Shown here piece after piece: positions 16,975-24,590 of a DNA stretch of 27,522 nt. The notes under the pieces were generated by a model. The model was not told where the DNA came from, searched no databases, and was given only the letters and a program-made list of their open reading frames with translations. The stretch lies in NCBI GenBank assembly GCA_964462125.1, contig CAYWXT010000050.1, positions 1-27,522 of the forward strand. Direction: 5' to 3'. The translations under genes and the position numbers were made by a program. This DNA comes from JAWLFY01 sp964462125. Its GTDB lineage: Bacteria > Planctomycetota > Planctomycetia > Pirellulales > Pirellulaceae. How positions within the stretch are numbered: the stretch's first letter is position 1; every line of letters begins with the position of its first letter.

Positions 16975-17262
16975 TCAGCGGTCCAGAGCGGGGACCATCC
17001 GGGGCGATTCGGCGACGGCCAGGATTTCTTCCAGATGCTGCAGTTGTTCCGCAGCCGGTTGGCCCAGATCCAGCAGGATGACTCGCCTGCTTCCGATCTG
17101 GCACCAAGATGGTTCGGCCCCATCCAAGGGGACGGTACGAACCTCGTACCCCAGCTTCTGGGCGTGGCGGGTCCGCCGGCGAAGCCTGGTGATGACGTTT
17201 TCGGCGAACGTTCCGATATCCGCGGAGAAGGGCCCGCCGATCGGTCGCGGCAGCGATGACAT
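16975..17262 (-). CDS. Small conserved planctomycete-type protein, unknown function
   Basis: 95 residues from ATG 17262. A basic helix (NVITRLRRRTRHAQKLGYEV) leads to a compact domain with CQIGSRRVILLDLGQPAAEQ and a helical end. I recall similar small planctomycete proteins with the order 'LGxEVR...C.I.GRK.LFLDL....EQL..ILEAL', usually next to other housekeeping genes; their function is unknown. GTG 17343 would extend it by 27 residues with less typical codons. It is upstream of the GspF-like gene on the same strand and divergent from the histidine kinase. It contains no signal peptide or membrane segment. Confidence 0.65.
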   Translation of the reverse strand: MSSLPRPIGGPFSADIGTFAENVITRLRRRTRHAQKLGYEVRTVPLDGAEPSWCQIGSRRVILLDLGQPAAEQLQHLEEILAVAESPRMVPALDR

Positions 17263-17432
17263 CCTTGGCAATCCGGGGGGCGGCTGTGGGGAGTTGGCAA
17301 ACTGTACGGAGACCGCGTTTCCGTCTCTAGCAAATCGACCCACTTCGACGATACGTCACCTAGGCCGGTCGGCACGTGTCCTCCGTCGCCGGACAGGAGC
17401 GTTTTTTTTGGTTGACTATCGCCAGAGACACC

Positions 17433-18203
17433 ATGGAATCTCATCCCACCACAGAAGATTCAGCCCAAATCGCGGCGCTCCGCAGTGAACTCAAGCGGAT
17501 GCAGGCCCTGGCGACACTCGGCGAATTGACCGGAACGGCAACCCACGAGATCAACAACGTGCTGATGACGATCATCAACTACGCCAAGCTTGGGATCCGC
17601 AATCAGGACCAGAGCAGCCGCGACAAGGCGCTGACGAAAATCCTGGAGGCCTCAGAGCGGGCCGCGAAAATTACCGGCACGATTCTGGCCCAAGCTCGCA
17701 ATCGGGGCGACTCGATGCAGCCAACCGATCTGGCGAGCCTGATCAGCGATGCCCTGGTGCTGCTCGAACGAGAGATGCGCAAATACCGGATCACGGTGGA
17801 GACCGAAGTGGATCCCTCGACACCGCGGGCGCTGGCCAGCGGCAACCAAATTCAGCGGGTCCTGCTCAATCTGTTGATCAATGCCCGTCAGGCGATGCCG
17901 GAAGGCGGGACAATCTGGATCAAGCTTGCTCCCTGTGACCAAGGCAAGCTGATCGAGCTGACGGTACGCGACTGTGGATCCGGGATCCCGCGTGAAACAC
18001 TCCCCCACATCTTCGCCCCCTTCTATTCCACCAAGTCGGGGCCAGACGAAACTGGCAAAGGGGGAACCGGTTTGGGCCTTGCCGCGTGCAAGGAGATCAT
18101 CGATGACCACCAAGGGCGGATCCGGGTGGAGAGCACGGTCGGTCGAGGAACGGCCTTCATCATCCGGCTCCCCGCCGCCAACGGCCAACAAGCCGCGGCA
18201 TAA
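17433..18203 (+). CDS. Short soluble histidine kinase without sensor domain
   Basis: 256 residues from ATG 17433. A short helical lead-in (10-30) is followed by a HisKA domain with H38 in GTATHEINNVLMTI, then HATPase_c with N150 (NLLINARQAM), the G1 box RDCGSGIP and the G2 box GTGLGLA (211-217). There is no membrane helix or PAS/GAF sensor, so it must get its signal through a partner. No response regulator is adjacent: an orphan kinase. The open frame reaches back to 17376, but 17433 is the first ATG. A T8 run (17402-17409) lies just upstream. Confidence 0.9.
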   Translation: MESHPTTEDSAQIAALRSELKRMQALATLGELTGTATHEINNVLMTIINYAKLGIRNQDQSSRDKALTKILEASERAAKITGTILAQARNRGDSMQPTDLASLISDALVLLEREMRKYRITVETEVDPSTPRALASGNQIQRVLLNLLINARQAMPEGGTIWIKLAPCDQGKLIELTVRDCGSGIPRETLPHIFAPFYSTKSGPDETGKGGTGLGLAACKEIIDDHQGRIRVESTVGRGTAFIIRLPAANGQQAAA

Positions 18204-18208
18204 AAATG

Positions 18209-18235
18209 CATCCGTCTCGCCGAGCCGGATCGTGG
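18209..18235. repeat. Palindromic intergenic repeat, copy 2
   Basis: Six bases after the kinase stop. 26 of 27 bases match the reverse complement of 10668-10694. The stem ATCCGTCTC / GAGCCGGAT (18210-18218 / 18222-18230) has one mismatch. It lies between convergent genes, the place expected for a terminator-like or REP-like element. Confidence 0.7.
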
Positions 18236-18301
18236 CGCTGCCGGGGCGTGTTCCGGCGCCGATGAGCGGAATTGCGACATGGAGGGAAGCAACCCGATCG
18301 G

Positions 18302-19486
18302 TCAGGGTTCGATTCCGCTGAGGCCAGCCGAGTCCTCCAGGAGCCGCTCGATCCGGCGCGTGCTTTGGTTGACGTCATGGTGGCGTGTGACCATTTCACT
18401 CGCCGCCGCTGCGTGAGCTTTCGCGTCGGCCGGAGAGGCGATGAACCGTAAGATCGCATCGGCCAGTGTCGCGGGTTGGGATGGTTCCGCCCAAAACGCG
18501 ATCGAGGTCTCCTGTTCCAGCTCACACGTTCCCCCGGCCCGCGTCGCGATCACCGGTGTCCCCAGCCCCATCGCTTCGAGCACCACGTTGGGCATCCCTT
18601 CGAAGCGGGAAGGGAGCACCAGCGCATCGGCCGCGGCGATCGCGGGGGCCGCGTTCGAATTGGCTCCCAGAAACCGGACCTCATGATGACGAGAACCCGA
18701 ATTCCAGAATGACTCCAGTTCGTCCCGCAACGGGCCGCCACCGATCAGCCAGACTCTCAACGGCGGGACCGACGCCGGCCAACGAGCCTCGGTCAAGCTC
18801 AGTGCCTGCAATAGGTCCCGGTGACCTTTCTCCGCAGTCATCCGGCCGACACAGACCAACGTTGGCCGATCGTCGCGCGGCGGCGGTGATTCCTGCTGGG
18901 CTGCCGACCGCAGCGACACGAGATCGACCGGATTGTACATCACCTCGACGCGGCCCGGCGGCAGTCGGTAGTAACGCTCCGCCGACGCGGCGGCTTGGTC
19001 GCTGACCGCGATTACCCGAGCCGACTCGCTGTACGCCCGCTTCAGCCGGCGGTGCTTGAGCCATACAAACCGCCGTTCCATCATCGGCAGCATCCGATCG
19101 GGTGGACTGACGATCGTGGAGACTCGTGGGATCCCGAGCGCCCGTGTCGCCGGCCCGGCGATCAAGGTCATGTGGAACGTTCGATCGTAGACCACATCGA
19201 TCGAATCTCGCGCCAACAACTGCCTCAGGTGACCGGTCTGCTGCCGTAGAATCCGGCCAGGAAGATACAGCGAACGTGAGGCGGGCAGGTCGTCGAATGT
19301 AGAAACGGGGACGTCATTGGGGACTTCACGGAGCAACTCGCCCGTGCGGTGCGTCAGGTAAAGCTGAGGTTCGAAGCGGTCCCGATCGAGGTGTCGCAGC
19401 AACAACAACGTTTGGCGTTCGCTGCCACCCCCTTGCAGCGAGCTGGCCATCAACAGCACGCGGCATCGACTCGCAGATCGATTCAT
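18302..19486 (-). CDS. Family 4 glycosyltransferase (GT-B)
   Basis: 394 residues from ATG 19486; the frame runs on to 19852 but that extension overlaps the TreZ gene and an intergenic repeat. The N-terminal domain opens with VLLMASSLQGGGSERQTLLL, the usual glycine-rich acceptor-side loop of GT4 enzymes. The C-terminal domain has PTLVCVGRMTAEKGHRDLLQ and the donor-binding E-x7-E motif in RFEGMPNVVLEAMGLGTPVI. It would retain stereochemistry while moving a nucleotide-activated sugar to a growing glycan, at the cytosolic face of the membrane. It is convergent with the short kinase and divergent from TreZ. No other cell-surface glycan gene is beside it, so the product cannot be named. Confidence 0.9.
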   Translation of the reverse strand: MNRSASRCRVLLMASSLQGGGSERQTLLLLRHLDRDRFEPQLYLTHRTGELLREVPNDVPVSTFDDLPASRSLYLPGRILRQQTGHLRQLLARDSIDVVYDRTFHMTLIAGPATRALGIPRVSTIVSPPDRMLPMMERRFVWLKHRRLKRAYSESARVIAVSDQAAASAERYYRLPPGRVEVMYNPVDLVSLRSAAQQESPPPRDDRPTLVCVGRMTAEKGHRDLLQALSLTEARWPASVPPLRVWLIGGGPLRDELESFWNSGSRHHEVRFLGANSNAAPAIAAADALVLPSRFEGMPNVVLEAMGLGTPVIATRAGGTCELEQETSIAFWAEPSQPATLADAILRFIASPADAKAHAAAASEMVTRHHDVNQSTRRIERLLEDSAGLSGIEP

Positions 19487-19520
19487 CCCATCGACTTCGC
19501 AAACGGAACAGAAGGGTTTA

Positions 19521-19624
19521 GGCTCTGTCGCAAAAGGAAGCCATCGGTCACGAAGTGACACCGCTTGTCCCCTCTCCCTCGGCTTTGTGAGGAAGAAGGT
19601 GAGGGGGCGTTTTGCGACAATGCT
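19521..19624. repeat. Compact palindromic element with TGTCGCAAAA ends (MITE-like)
   Basis: Perfect 10-base inverted ends TGTCGCAAAA (19526-19535) and TTTTGCGACA (19610-19619) enclose two smaller hairpins: GTCAC/GTGAC (19547-19551/19555-19559) and CCCCTCTCC/GGTGAGGGG (19569-19577/19598-19606, 8 of 9 paired). It codes for nothing and sits between divergent genes. The outer motif recalls IS6-type ends, but no transposase is present. Confidence 0.6.
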
Positions 19625-19685
19625 TCGTCTTTGTTCGAAACATCGAACCTCATTGGAACCGAACCTCGCACGAAAGGACAGTGAC

Positions 19686-21500
19686 GTGACCTCGCTGCAC
19701 CGCTGGCTCGGCGCGATACCACTTGCGGGTGACCGGACCCGCTTTTGCGTTTGGGCCCCGGAGCGGGATCGCATCGAGGTTGAGCTGATCGAATCGGGGC
19801 GGCGTTGCCCCCTGCAGAAGCTCGCCGGCTTCCATATCGCCGAGATCGACAACGCGCCCGCCGGGACACTGTATCAATACCGGATCGATGGGGGACCGAG
19901 CCGGCCCGATCCGGCTTCGCGTTACCAACCCCAGGGGGTCCATGGGCCTTCCCAGGTCTGTTCCCCGGAGTTCGCTTGGACCGACCAGCGATGGCAAGGA
20001 GTGGCCCGCGAGGCGTTGGTCATTTACGAACTGCACATCGGAACGTTCACCGAGGAGGGCACCTTTACCGCTGCGATCGAGCGTCTGGATGAGCTGGTCG
20101 AGCTCGGGATCACCGCAGTGGAGCTGATGCCGGTGGCGGACTCAGCCGGCCGCTGGAACTGGGGCTATGACGGCGTTAGCTGGTTCGCCCCACGGCGGAC
20201 CTTCGGCACCCCGGATGACTTTCGCCGCTTCGTTGATGCGGCCCATGGCAAAGGTTTGGCGGTCATCCTGGACGTGGTCTACAACCACCTCGGTCCCGAA
20301 GGCAATTACTTGGGTGACTTCGGATCCTACTTGTCCGAGATTCACCATACACCTTGGGGGCCAGCACCCAACTTCGATGATCCCGATCACGGCCGGGGTG
20401 TGCAGCATTTCGTGATCGCCAACGCGATCCACTGGTACGACGAATACCACCTCGACGGACTCCGCATCGACGCGATCCACTGCATGGCCGACGACAGCGA
20501 TCCGCACGTGGTCCGTCGGCTCGGCGAGTTGGTGCGTGCCTGGTCGACGCGTGTCGGCCGGCCAGCGATGCTGATTGCCGAATCGAATGTCTACGACCCG
20601 GAGATGTTGGTACCCACCGACGATGGCGGGATGGGGTTTGATGCCCAGTGGTGTGACGATTTTCTGCACAGCGTCTTCGCCACGGTTCGCCCCGGGGAAC
20701 AGCTGACCGACCGCGAGTATCGCCCCGGCAGCGACCTGGCACAGACTCTGCAAACTGGATTCGTTTATTCGGGGACGTGCCGCCGACCGCGGGAGCGGGT
20801 GTCTCAGGCGGAACGGATCGATCGGAGCGGGCTGGTCTATTCGATCCAGAATCACGACTTCATCGGCAACCACCCGCTGGGGAAGCGGTTCCACCACATC
20901 GCCTCCGCCGAAACCCAGCGGGCCGCCGCGGCGCTGTTGATCCTCTCCCCGGCGATCCCGATGCTGTTCATGGGCGAGGAGTTTGCTTGTGAGCAGTCGT
21001 TCCTGTTTTTTGTCGACTTTGACGACGAGCATTTGCGACGGGCCGTTGTCGGCGGACGCCGTGCCGAGTATCCCCAGCACGATTGGTCGGGGGGGACCTC
21101 GCCCATCGATCCCGCCGCACATGCGCGTTCCCGGATCGGGCCGGCCCATCATGGCGACCCTGCGATGCGGCGTTGGTACCAACAGCTGATTCGCACTCGC
21201 CGCCAGTGGCGTGTCGCGGGGCTGCTCAGTGACCGGCAGCTTACGGTCAGCAGCGATCTGGAGACCGGATTGTTCCGGATGCATTACGAGCAGCCCGAGG
21301 CATCCAACGGCGCCGCCGAGGGGAGCGCCGCCGAGGCGATCGTCGCGGCGCGGCTTCAGCCCGACGCCGCCGCCGACGCGGTGCCGATGGAAATTCCGGC
21401 CTCGGCGGAGCTGCTGCTCGACTCGCGGCCCGGGATGACAGCGGATAACGAAATCGGCCCGAACCAGGCCAAGGTATTTTTACGGCCCCCTGGCTTGTGA
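19686..21500 (+). CDS. treZ: Malto-oligosyltrehalose trehalohydrolase (TreZ)
   Basis: 604 residues, normal for TreZ. A GH13 enzyme that cuts trehalose off maltooligosyl-trehalose made by TreY, in the cytosol. An N-terminal carbohydrate-binding domain (about 5-95, GDRTRFCVWAPERDRIEVEL) precedes the catalytic barrel with LVIYELHIGTFTEEGTF, VILDVVYNHLGPEGNY, nucleophile D262 (DGLRIDAIH), acid E299 (LIAESN) and D391 (QNHDFIGN). GTG 19686 is chosen because AAGGA lies about eight bases upstream and the family starts here; the frame upstream runs through a repeat element. TreY and TreS/GlgX-type partners are not in the window. The stop overlaps a GTG of the next frame (GTGA). Confidence 0.93.
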   Translation: MTSLHRWLGAIPLAGDRTRFCVWAPERDRIEVELIESGRRCPLQKLAGFHIAEIDNAPAGTLYQYRIDGGPSRPDPASRYQPQGVHGPSQVCSPEFAWTDQRWQGVAREALVIYELHIGTFTEEGTFTAAIERLDELVELGITAVELMPVADSAGRWNWGYDGVSWFAPRRTFGTPDDFRRFVDAAHGKGLAVILDVVYNHLGPEGNYLGDFGSYLSEIHHTPWGPAPNFDDPDHGRGVQHFVIANAIHWYDEYHLDGLRIDAIHCMADDSDPHVVRRLGELVRAWSTRVGRPAMLIAESNVYDPEMLVPTDDGGMGFDAQWCDDFLHSVFATVRPGEQLTDREYRPGSDLAQTLQTGFVYSGTCRRPRERVSQAERIDRSGLVYSIQNHDFIGNHPLGKRFHHIASAETQRAAAALLILSPAIPMLFMGEEFACEQSFLFFVDFDDEHLRRAVVGGRRAEYPQHDWSGGTSPIDPAAHARSRIGPAHHGDPAMRRWYQQLIRTRRQWRVAGLLSDRQLTVSSDLETGLFRMHYEQPEASNGAAEGSAAEAIVAARLQPDAAADAVPMEIPASAELLLDSRPGMTADNEIGPNQAKVFLRPPGL

Positions 21501-21676
21501 CCGGCGTGGCTCCTGATCGGTGTTCCCCAACCGTCCGTTTCTCGCCACAATACAGCGTGACATTCCCTTTACCACGTGCTGGACCATCTCGCTTGACCAC
21601 GCCTCCTGCCCGCCGAGCTTCGCGAGCACCGACTGCCGATGCAGCCGGCATTACGCGAGGAGACACTTCAAGCAGC

Positions 21677-22771
21677 GTGGACAGTCGCGCGGCGGGCGTT
21701 GCGGCGCGGTCGCGTTCCCTCTCTCGCCGCGGTGATGTTCAAGGCGGAGAGCGCGCGGCGGACACTGCCGGATCCAGTTCACTCCGGTGGTTCACACGGT
21801 TTGCGGCGTTGTTGCTCGTCGCTGCCGGAGGGGCGCTGCTGGTGGTTTCCCTTGGTGGTTTCGACCGCGGGCCATCGAATCAGTCTCTCAGCGCGGTGGC
21901 GGTCCCGGCACCGTACGACGCGGATCGGGCATTTGGTTATCTGGAACAGCTCTGTGACCTTGGTCCACGGCCGACCGGCAGCCCCGCGATGGAGGAACAA
22001 CGGAAGCGGTTGGAGCAGTTCTTCATCGAGCAGGGAGCCGAGGTTCGCATTCAACAGGAGTCGGTTCGTCATCCGTTGACGGGTGAATCCGTCACGATGG
22101 CCAACCTGATTGCCAGCTGGCATCCTGAACGGCCCAAGCGATTTCTGCTCTGTGCCCATTACGACACGCGGCCGTATCCCGACCAGGATCCTCACGATCC
22201 GCGGGGCGTGTTCGTGGGCGCCAACGACGGAGCTAGCGGCACCGCAGCTTTGATGGAGTTGTCCCATCATCTGCATGACTTGCCCGACCACGTTGGGGTC
22301 GACATCGTCCTGTTTGACGCCGAAGAGTTTGTGTTTGAAGAGGGGCGTGACGATTACTTTCTCGGCTCGATCCACTTTGCCCAGCAGTATCGCATGAACC
22401 CGCCACCAGTTCGTTACACCTCCGGGATCCTGCTGGACATGGTCGGTGACAAGGAATTGAGACTGCTATATGAGCGGAATAGCATGCGTTACGCGCGGGA
22501 CGTGGCGGTCAGTGTTTGGAAAACGGCCGCCAACTTGGGCGTACGGGCATTCGTTCCGCGGACCCGTTCGCAGCCGATTCGCGACGATCATCTCCCGTTG
22601 AACGAGATCGCTCGCATTCCCACCATCGACATCATTGACTTCGACTACCCCCGCCCCGGTTTTGGTGCCCCGCAGTATTGGCACACGCAACAGGACATCC
22701 CGGAGAATTGCAGCGGTGAGAGTTTGGCCACCGTGGTCTGGGTGGTCCACGAGTGGCTGCGGCGTCAGTAA
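21677..22771 (+). CDS. M28-family zinc peptidase, glutaminyl-peptide cyclotransferase-like, membrane-anchored
   Basis: 364 residues from GTG 21677. An N-terminal basic stretch and one membrane helix (about 38-60, FAALLLVAAGGALLVVSL) put the enzyme outside the cytoplasm. The M28 fold shows zinc-site residues H161 (CAHYDTRP), D184 (GANDGASG), the E216-E217 pair (LFDAEEF), D254 (ILLDMVGD) and a late His (YWHTQQDIPE). Order and spacing resemble glutaminyl cyclases as much as aminopeptidases, so either activity is possible. The start is uncertain: the frame is open from GTG 21497, which overlaps the treZ stop as GTGA, but that adds 60 low-complexity residues before the helix. Confidence 0.82.
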   Translation: MDSRAAGVAARSRSLSRRGDVQGGERAADTAGSSSLRWFTRFAALLLVAAGGALLVVSLGGFDRGPSNQSLSAVAVPAPYDADRAFGYLEQLCDLGPRPTGSPAMEEQRKRLEQFFIEQGAEVRIQQESVRHPLTGESVTMANLIASWHPERPKRFLLCAHYDTRPYPDQDPHDPRGVFVGANDGASGTAALMELSHHLHDLPDHVGVDIVLFDAEEFVFEEGRDDYFLGSIHFAQQYRMNPPPVRYTSGILLDMVGDKELRLLYERNSMRYARDVAVSVWKTAANLGVRAFVPRTRSQPIRDDHLPLNEIARIPTIDIIDFDYPRPGFGAPQYWHTQQDIPENCSGESLATVVWVVHEWLRRQ

Positions 22772-22803
22772 CGGCCGAACCGAACCCCGAGAGGAGCGAA
22801 CAA

Positions 22804-23166
22804 ATGCTTGTCGGAGGACTGCTATTGGGGGCCACGCTGATCGGCTTTGCCCTGTGGCTGCACTTGAATGAACGCCAGGGCTGGCCCGGTGAGGCGGACG
22901 ACAGCGAGTTGGACCAGAACTACTTGGCCCGGCGCCGCCGTGGTCGGCGGCGGATGCAATGGCTGATTGGCGGATGCGGGGTGTTGATCATCGTCGCGGC
23001 GGTCGGCGGCCCGCAAACACCGCGGCTGTGGATCGGCTGTTGGTTGACCGTGGTGTTGACCCTGATGACCGTCATCGTGTTGGCTGGATTCGACGCCTTC
23101 CGCACCCAGCGTTATCACGCACAAAAACTTCCCGAGCTTCGTCGCCGATCGTTGGGGCGAAAATAA
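22804..23166 (+). CDS. Small three-helix membrane protein, unknown function
   Basis: 120 residues from ATG 22804, with GAGGAG about eight bases upstream deciding the start. Three hydrophobic segments are seen: LVGGLLLGATLIGFALWLHL (2-21), MQWLIGGCGVLIIVAAVGG (about 51-69) and WIGCWLTVVLTLMTVIVLAG (about 76-95). A very basic loop ARRRRGRRR lies between helices one and two. No enzyme motif is seen. It begins 32 bases after the M28 peptidase and may be co-transcribed with it. Confidence 0.75.
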   Translation: MLVGGLLLGATLIGFALWLHLNERQGWPGEADDSELDQNYLARRRRGRRRMQWLIGGCGVLIIVAAVGGPQTPRLWIGCWLTVVLTLMTVIVLAGFDAFRTQRYHAQKLPELRRRSLGRK

Positions 23167-23230
23167 CGCGCCGAGGCGACCCGTGATCCACTCCAGCGAG
23201 GCGCCGCCCCGATTTCCAGCCCTGGCGTCG

Positions 23231-23266
23231 CTGACTATACTGGGCCTTTCCTGACTATACTGGGCC
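23231..23266 (+). promoter_or_regulatory. Tandemly duplicated promoter-like unit upstream of tRNA-Gly
   Basis: A 16-base unit containing CTGACTATACTGGGCC occurs twice, at 23231-23246 and 23251-23266, with a 20-base period. Each carries TATACT (23236-23241 and 23256-23261), a good -10 element. From the second, transcription would start around 23268, a few bases before the tRNA. CTGACT could serve as a weak -35 for the downstream copy. Confidence 0.55.
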
Positions 23267-23275
23267 ATTACTCGT

Positions 23276-23348
23276 GCGGGTGTAACTCAGTTGGCAGAGT
23301 GACAGCTTCCCAAGCTGTTTGTCGCCGGTTCGAATCCGGTCACCCGCT
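23276..23348 (+). tRNA. tRNA-Gly(CCC)
   Basis: 73 bases fold as a full cloverleaf. The acceptor stem GCGGGTG (23276-23282) pairs with CACCCGC (23341-23347), leaving discriminator T. D-arm ACTC/GAGT, anticodon stem ACAGC/GCTGT with loop TTCCCAA (anticodon CCC, reading GGG), and T-arm GCCGG/CCGGT with TTCGAAT are all present. An A10-T25 pair replaces the usual G-C. CCA is not encoded. The stop codon of the minus-strand epimerase gene lies inside its 3' end. Confidence 0.95.
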
Positions 23349-24344
23349 CTGGCTCAGATGTTGCCTTTTGAGCCATGCCACGGCGTCGTCGAGGGTGGCT
23401 TCGATGGGGCGGCGCTCGTAGCCCAGTTCCGCTTCGGCGCGGCTGCTGTCGTAGTAGTGGAAATCGCTGCTCATCCGGATCGCGGCGCTGTTGATGTCGC
23501 TTTCGTTTCCTGTGATCTTGGCCACGCTGTCACCGACAAAGCCGCCGAGCCAACGTTGCGCGGGACCAAGTTTCATCAGCGGACCCCGGCGGCCCATGCG
23601 GCGCGCTAGTTCTTGCCACAGGCGGCGGTAGGTCCAGTTCTCTCCGGCCAGGATGAATTCCCGGCCGACATCTCCGCCTCGGTCGACCGCCGCGATGGTG
23701 GCATCGGCAACATCGCGGACGTCACAGACACTGCAACCACCGCTGGGACAGAGCGGCCGCCACGCCCGGCCGACTTCGACCGCCATCCGCCCGCTACTCG
23801 GTTTCCAATCCCATGGCCCGAGCATGAAACCGGGATGGACAATCGCCGCCCGCAGGCCCTCCGCCACCCCCTGCCGCACGACGTCCACACCCGCCCGCTT
23901 GCTGATCACGTAGCTGCAGGGAACCTTACCGCCCAGCGTTCCTGGCGGGGGGACGGCGGTCGATTCATCGGCAGGCCGGTCGGGTGCACCGAGACTGAGT
24001 GCATCGACGGTGCCGACGTGGACCAATTTGCGGTCGTGAGCAATCGCGGCTTGAACAATACACCGGGTTCCATCGCGATTGACCCGCAATGATTCGCCCA
24101 ACCGGTTCCAGCCAATGTGGATCAAGCCGGCCGAATGGATGATCGCATCACAGCGAGCAACGGCGTTTTGGATCACTCCTTCGTCGGCGAGCGAGCCATA
24201 GACGGGTTCGACATCGATACCTTCGAACACCTGTTCCCCTGGGCGCTCTCGAACGAGCGTCAAGCAGTGATGACCGACCGCCCGGAGGCGTCGGACGATG
24301 TTGTTGCCCAGCAAGCCACTGCCGCCGGTAACGAGGACAATCAT
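23340..24344 (-). CDS. NAD-dependent epimerase/dehydratase, extended SDR
   Basis: 334 residues from ATG 24344. The Rossmann motif TGGSGLLGNNIVRRL (6-20, GxxGxxG) binds NAD(P). The active site shows T112 region (VGTVDALSLG) and Y145-x3-K149 in CSYVISKRAG. A C-terminal substrate domain follows. The order resembles hopanoid-associated sugar epimerases and dihydroflavonol reductase-like SDRs, but the substrate cannot be read from sequence. The frame extends upstream to 24596 without support. Its TGA at 23340-23342 lies within the tRNA-Gly acceptor arm on the other strand, a 9-base overlap. It is divergent from the CocE-like gene. Confidence 0.85.
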   Translation of the reverse strand: MIVLVTGGSGLLGNNIVRRLRAVGHHCLTLVRERPGEQVFEGIDVEPVYGSLADEGVIQNAVARCDAIIHSAGLIHIGWNRLGESLRVNRDGTRCIVQAAIAHDRKLVHVGTVDALSLGAPDRPADESTAVPPPGTLGGKVPCSYVISKRAGVDVVRQGVAEGLRAAIVHPGFMLGPWDWKPSSGRMAVEVGRAWRPLCPSGGCSVCDVRDVADATIAAVDRGGDVGREFILAGENWTYRRLWQELARRMGRRGPLMKLGPAQRWLGGFVGDSVAKITGNESDINSAAIRMSSDFHYYDSSRAEAELGYERRPIEATLDDAVAWLKRQHLSQSG

Positions 24345-24521
24345 GACAACCGCCGCCTGTTTGCAAGCCTTCCGTGCCCAGCCTGCTTCGCGTCGGGCGC
24401 TGCAGCGTAAGGTTCCTGGACTGTATCTCGATCCATCGCGCTGACAATCACGTGGACGCCTTTGATCGTAACAGGTTCCGGCACGATTTGCTGGTGTCGC
24501 ACGCCACTCACATGCCCGCGG

Positions 24522-24544
24522 CCGGCCGGTGGGCCGGTTACAAT
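24522..24544 (+). promoter_or_regulatory. Hairpin and possible -10 element before the CocE-like gene
   Basis: CCGGCC (24522-24527) and GGCCGG (24532-24537) form a 6-bp stem directly before TACAAT (24539-24544). The latter could be a -10 element giving a leader of about 40 bases to ATG 24591. No -35 consensus is seen; the stem overlaps where it should be, so it may bind a regulator. Inference only. Confidence 0.3.
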
Positions 24545-24590
24545 CGAACGCCGCACGCGGACGTTCAGAACGACGAGGAGAGAACCTAAG

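Noticed and set aside
17395..17410. T8 tract after a weak hairpin as a terminator
   Set aside because: It lies just before the start of the kinase gene and the stem is only about five pairs, so a terminator for + transcription is not convincing.
19487..19852. N-terminal extension of the family 4 glycosyltransferase
   Set aside because: It overlaps the palindromic element and the start of treZ; the GT4 fold begins at ATG 19486.
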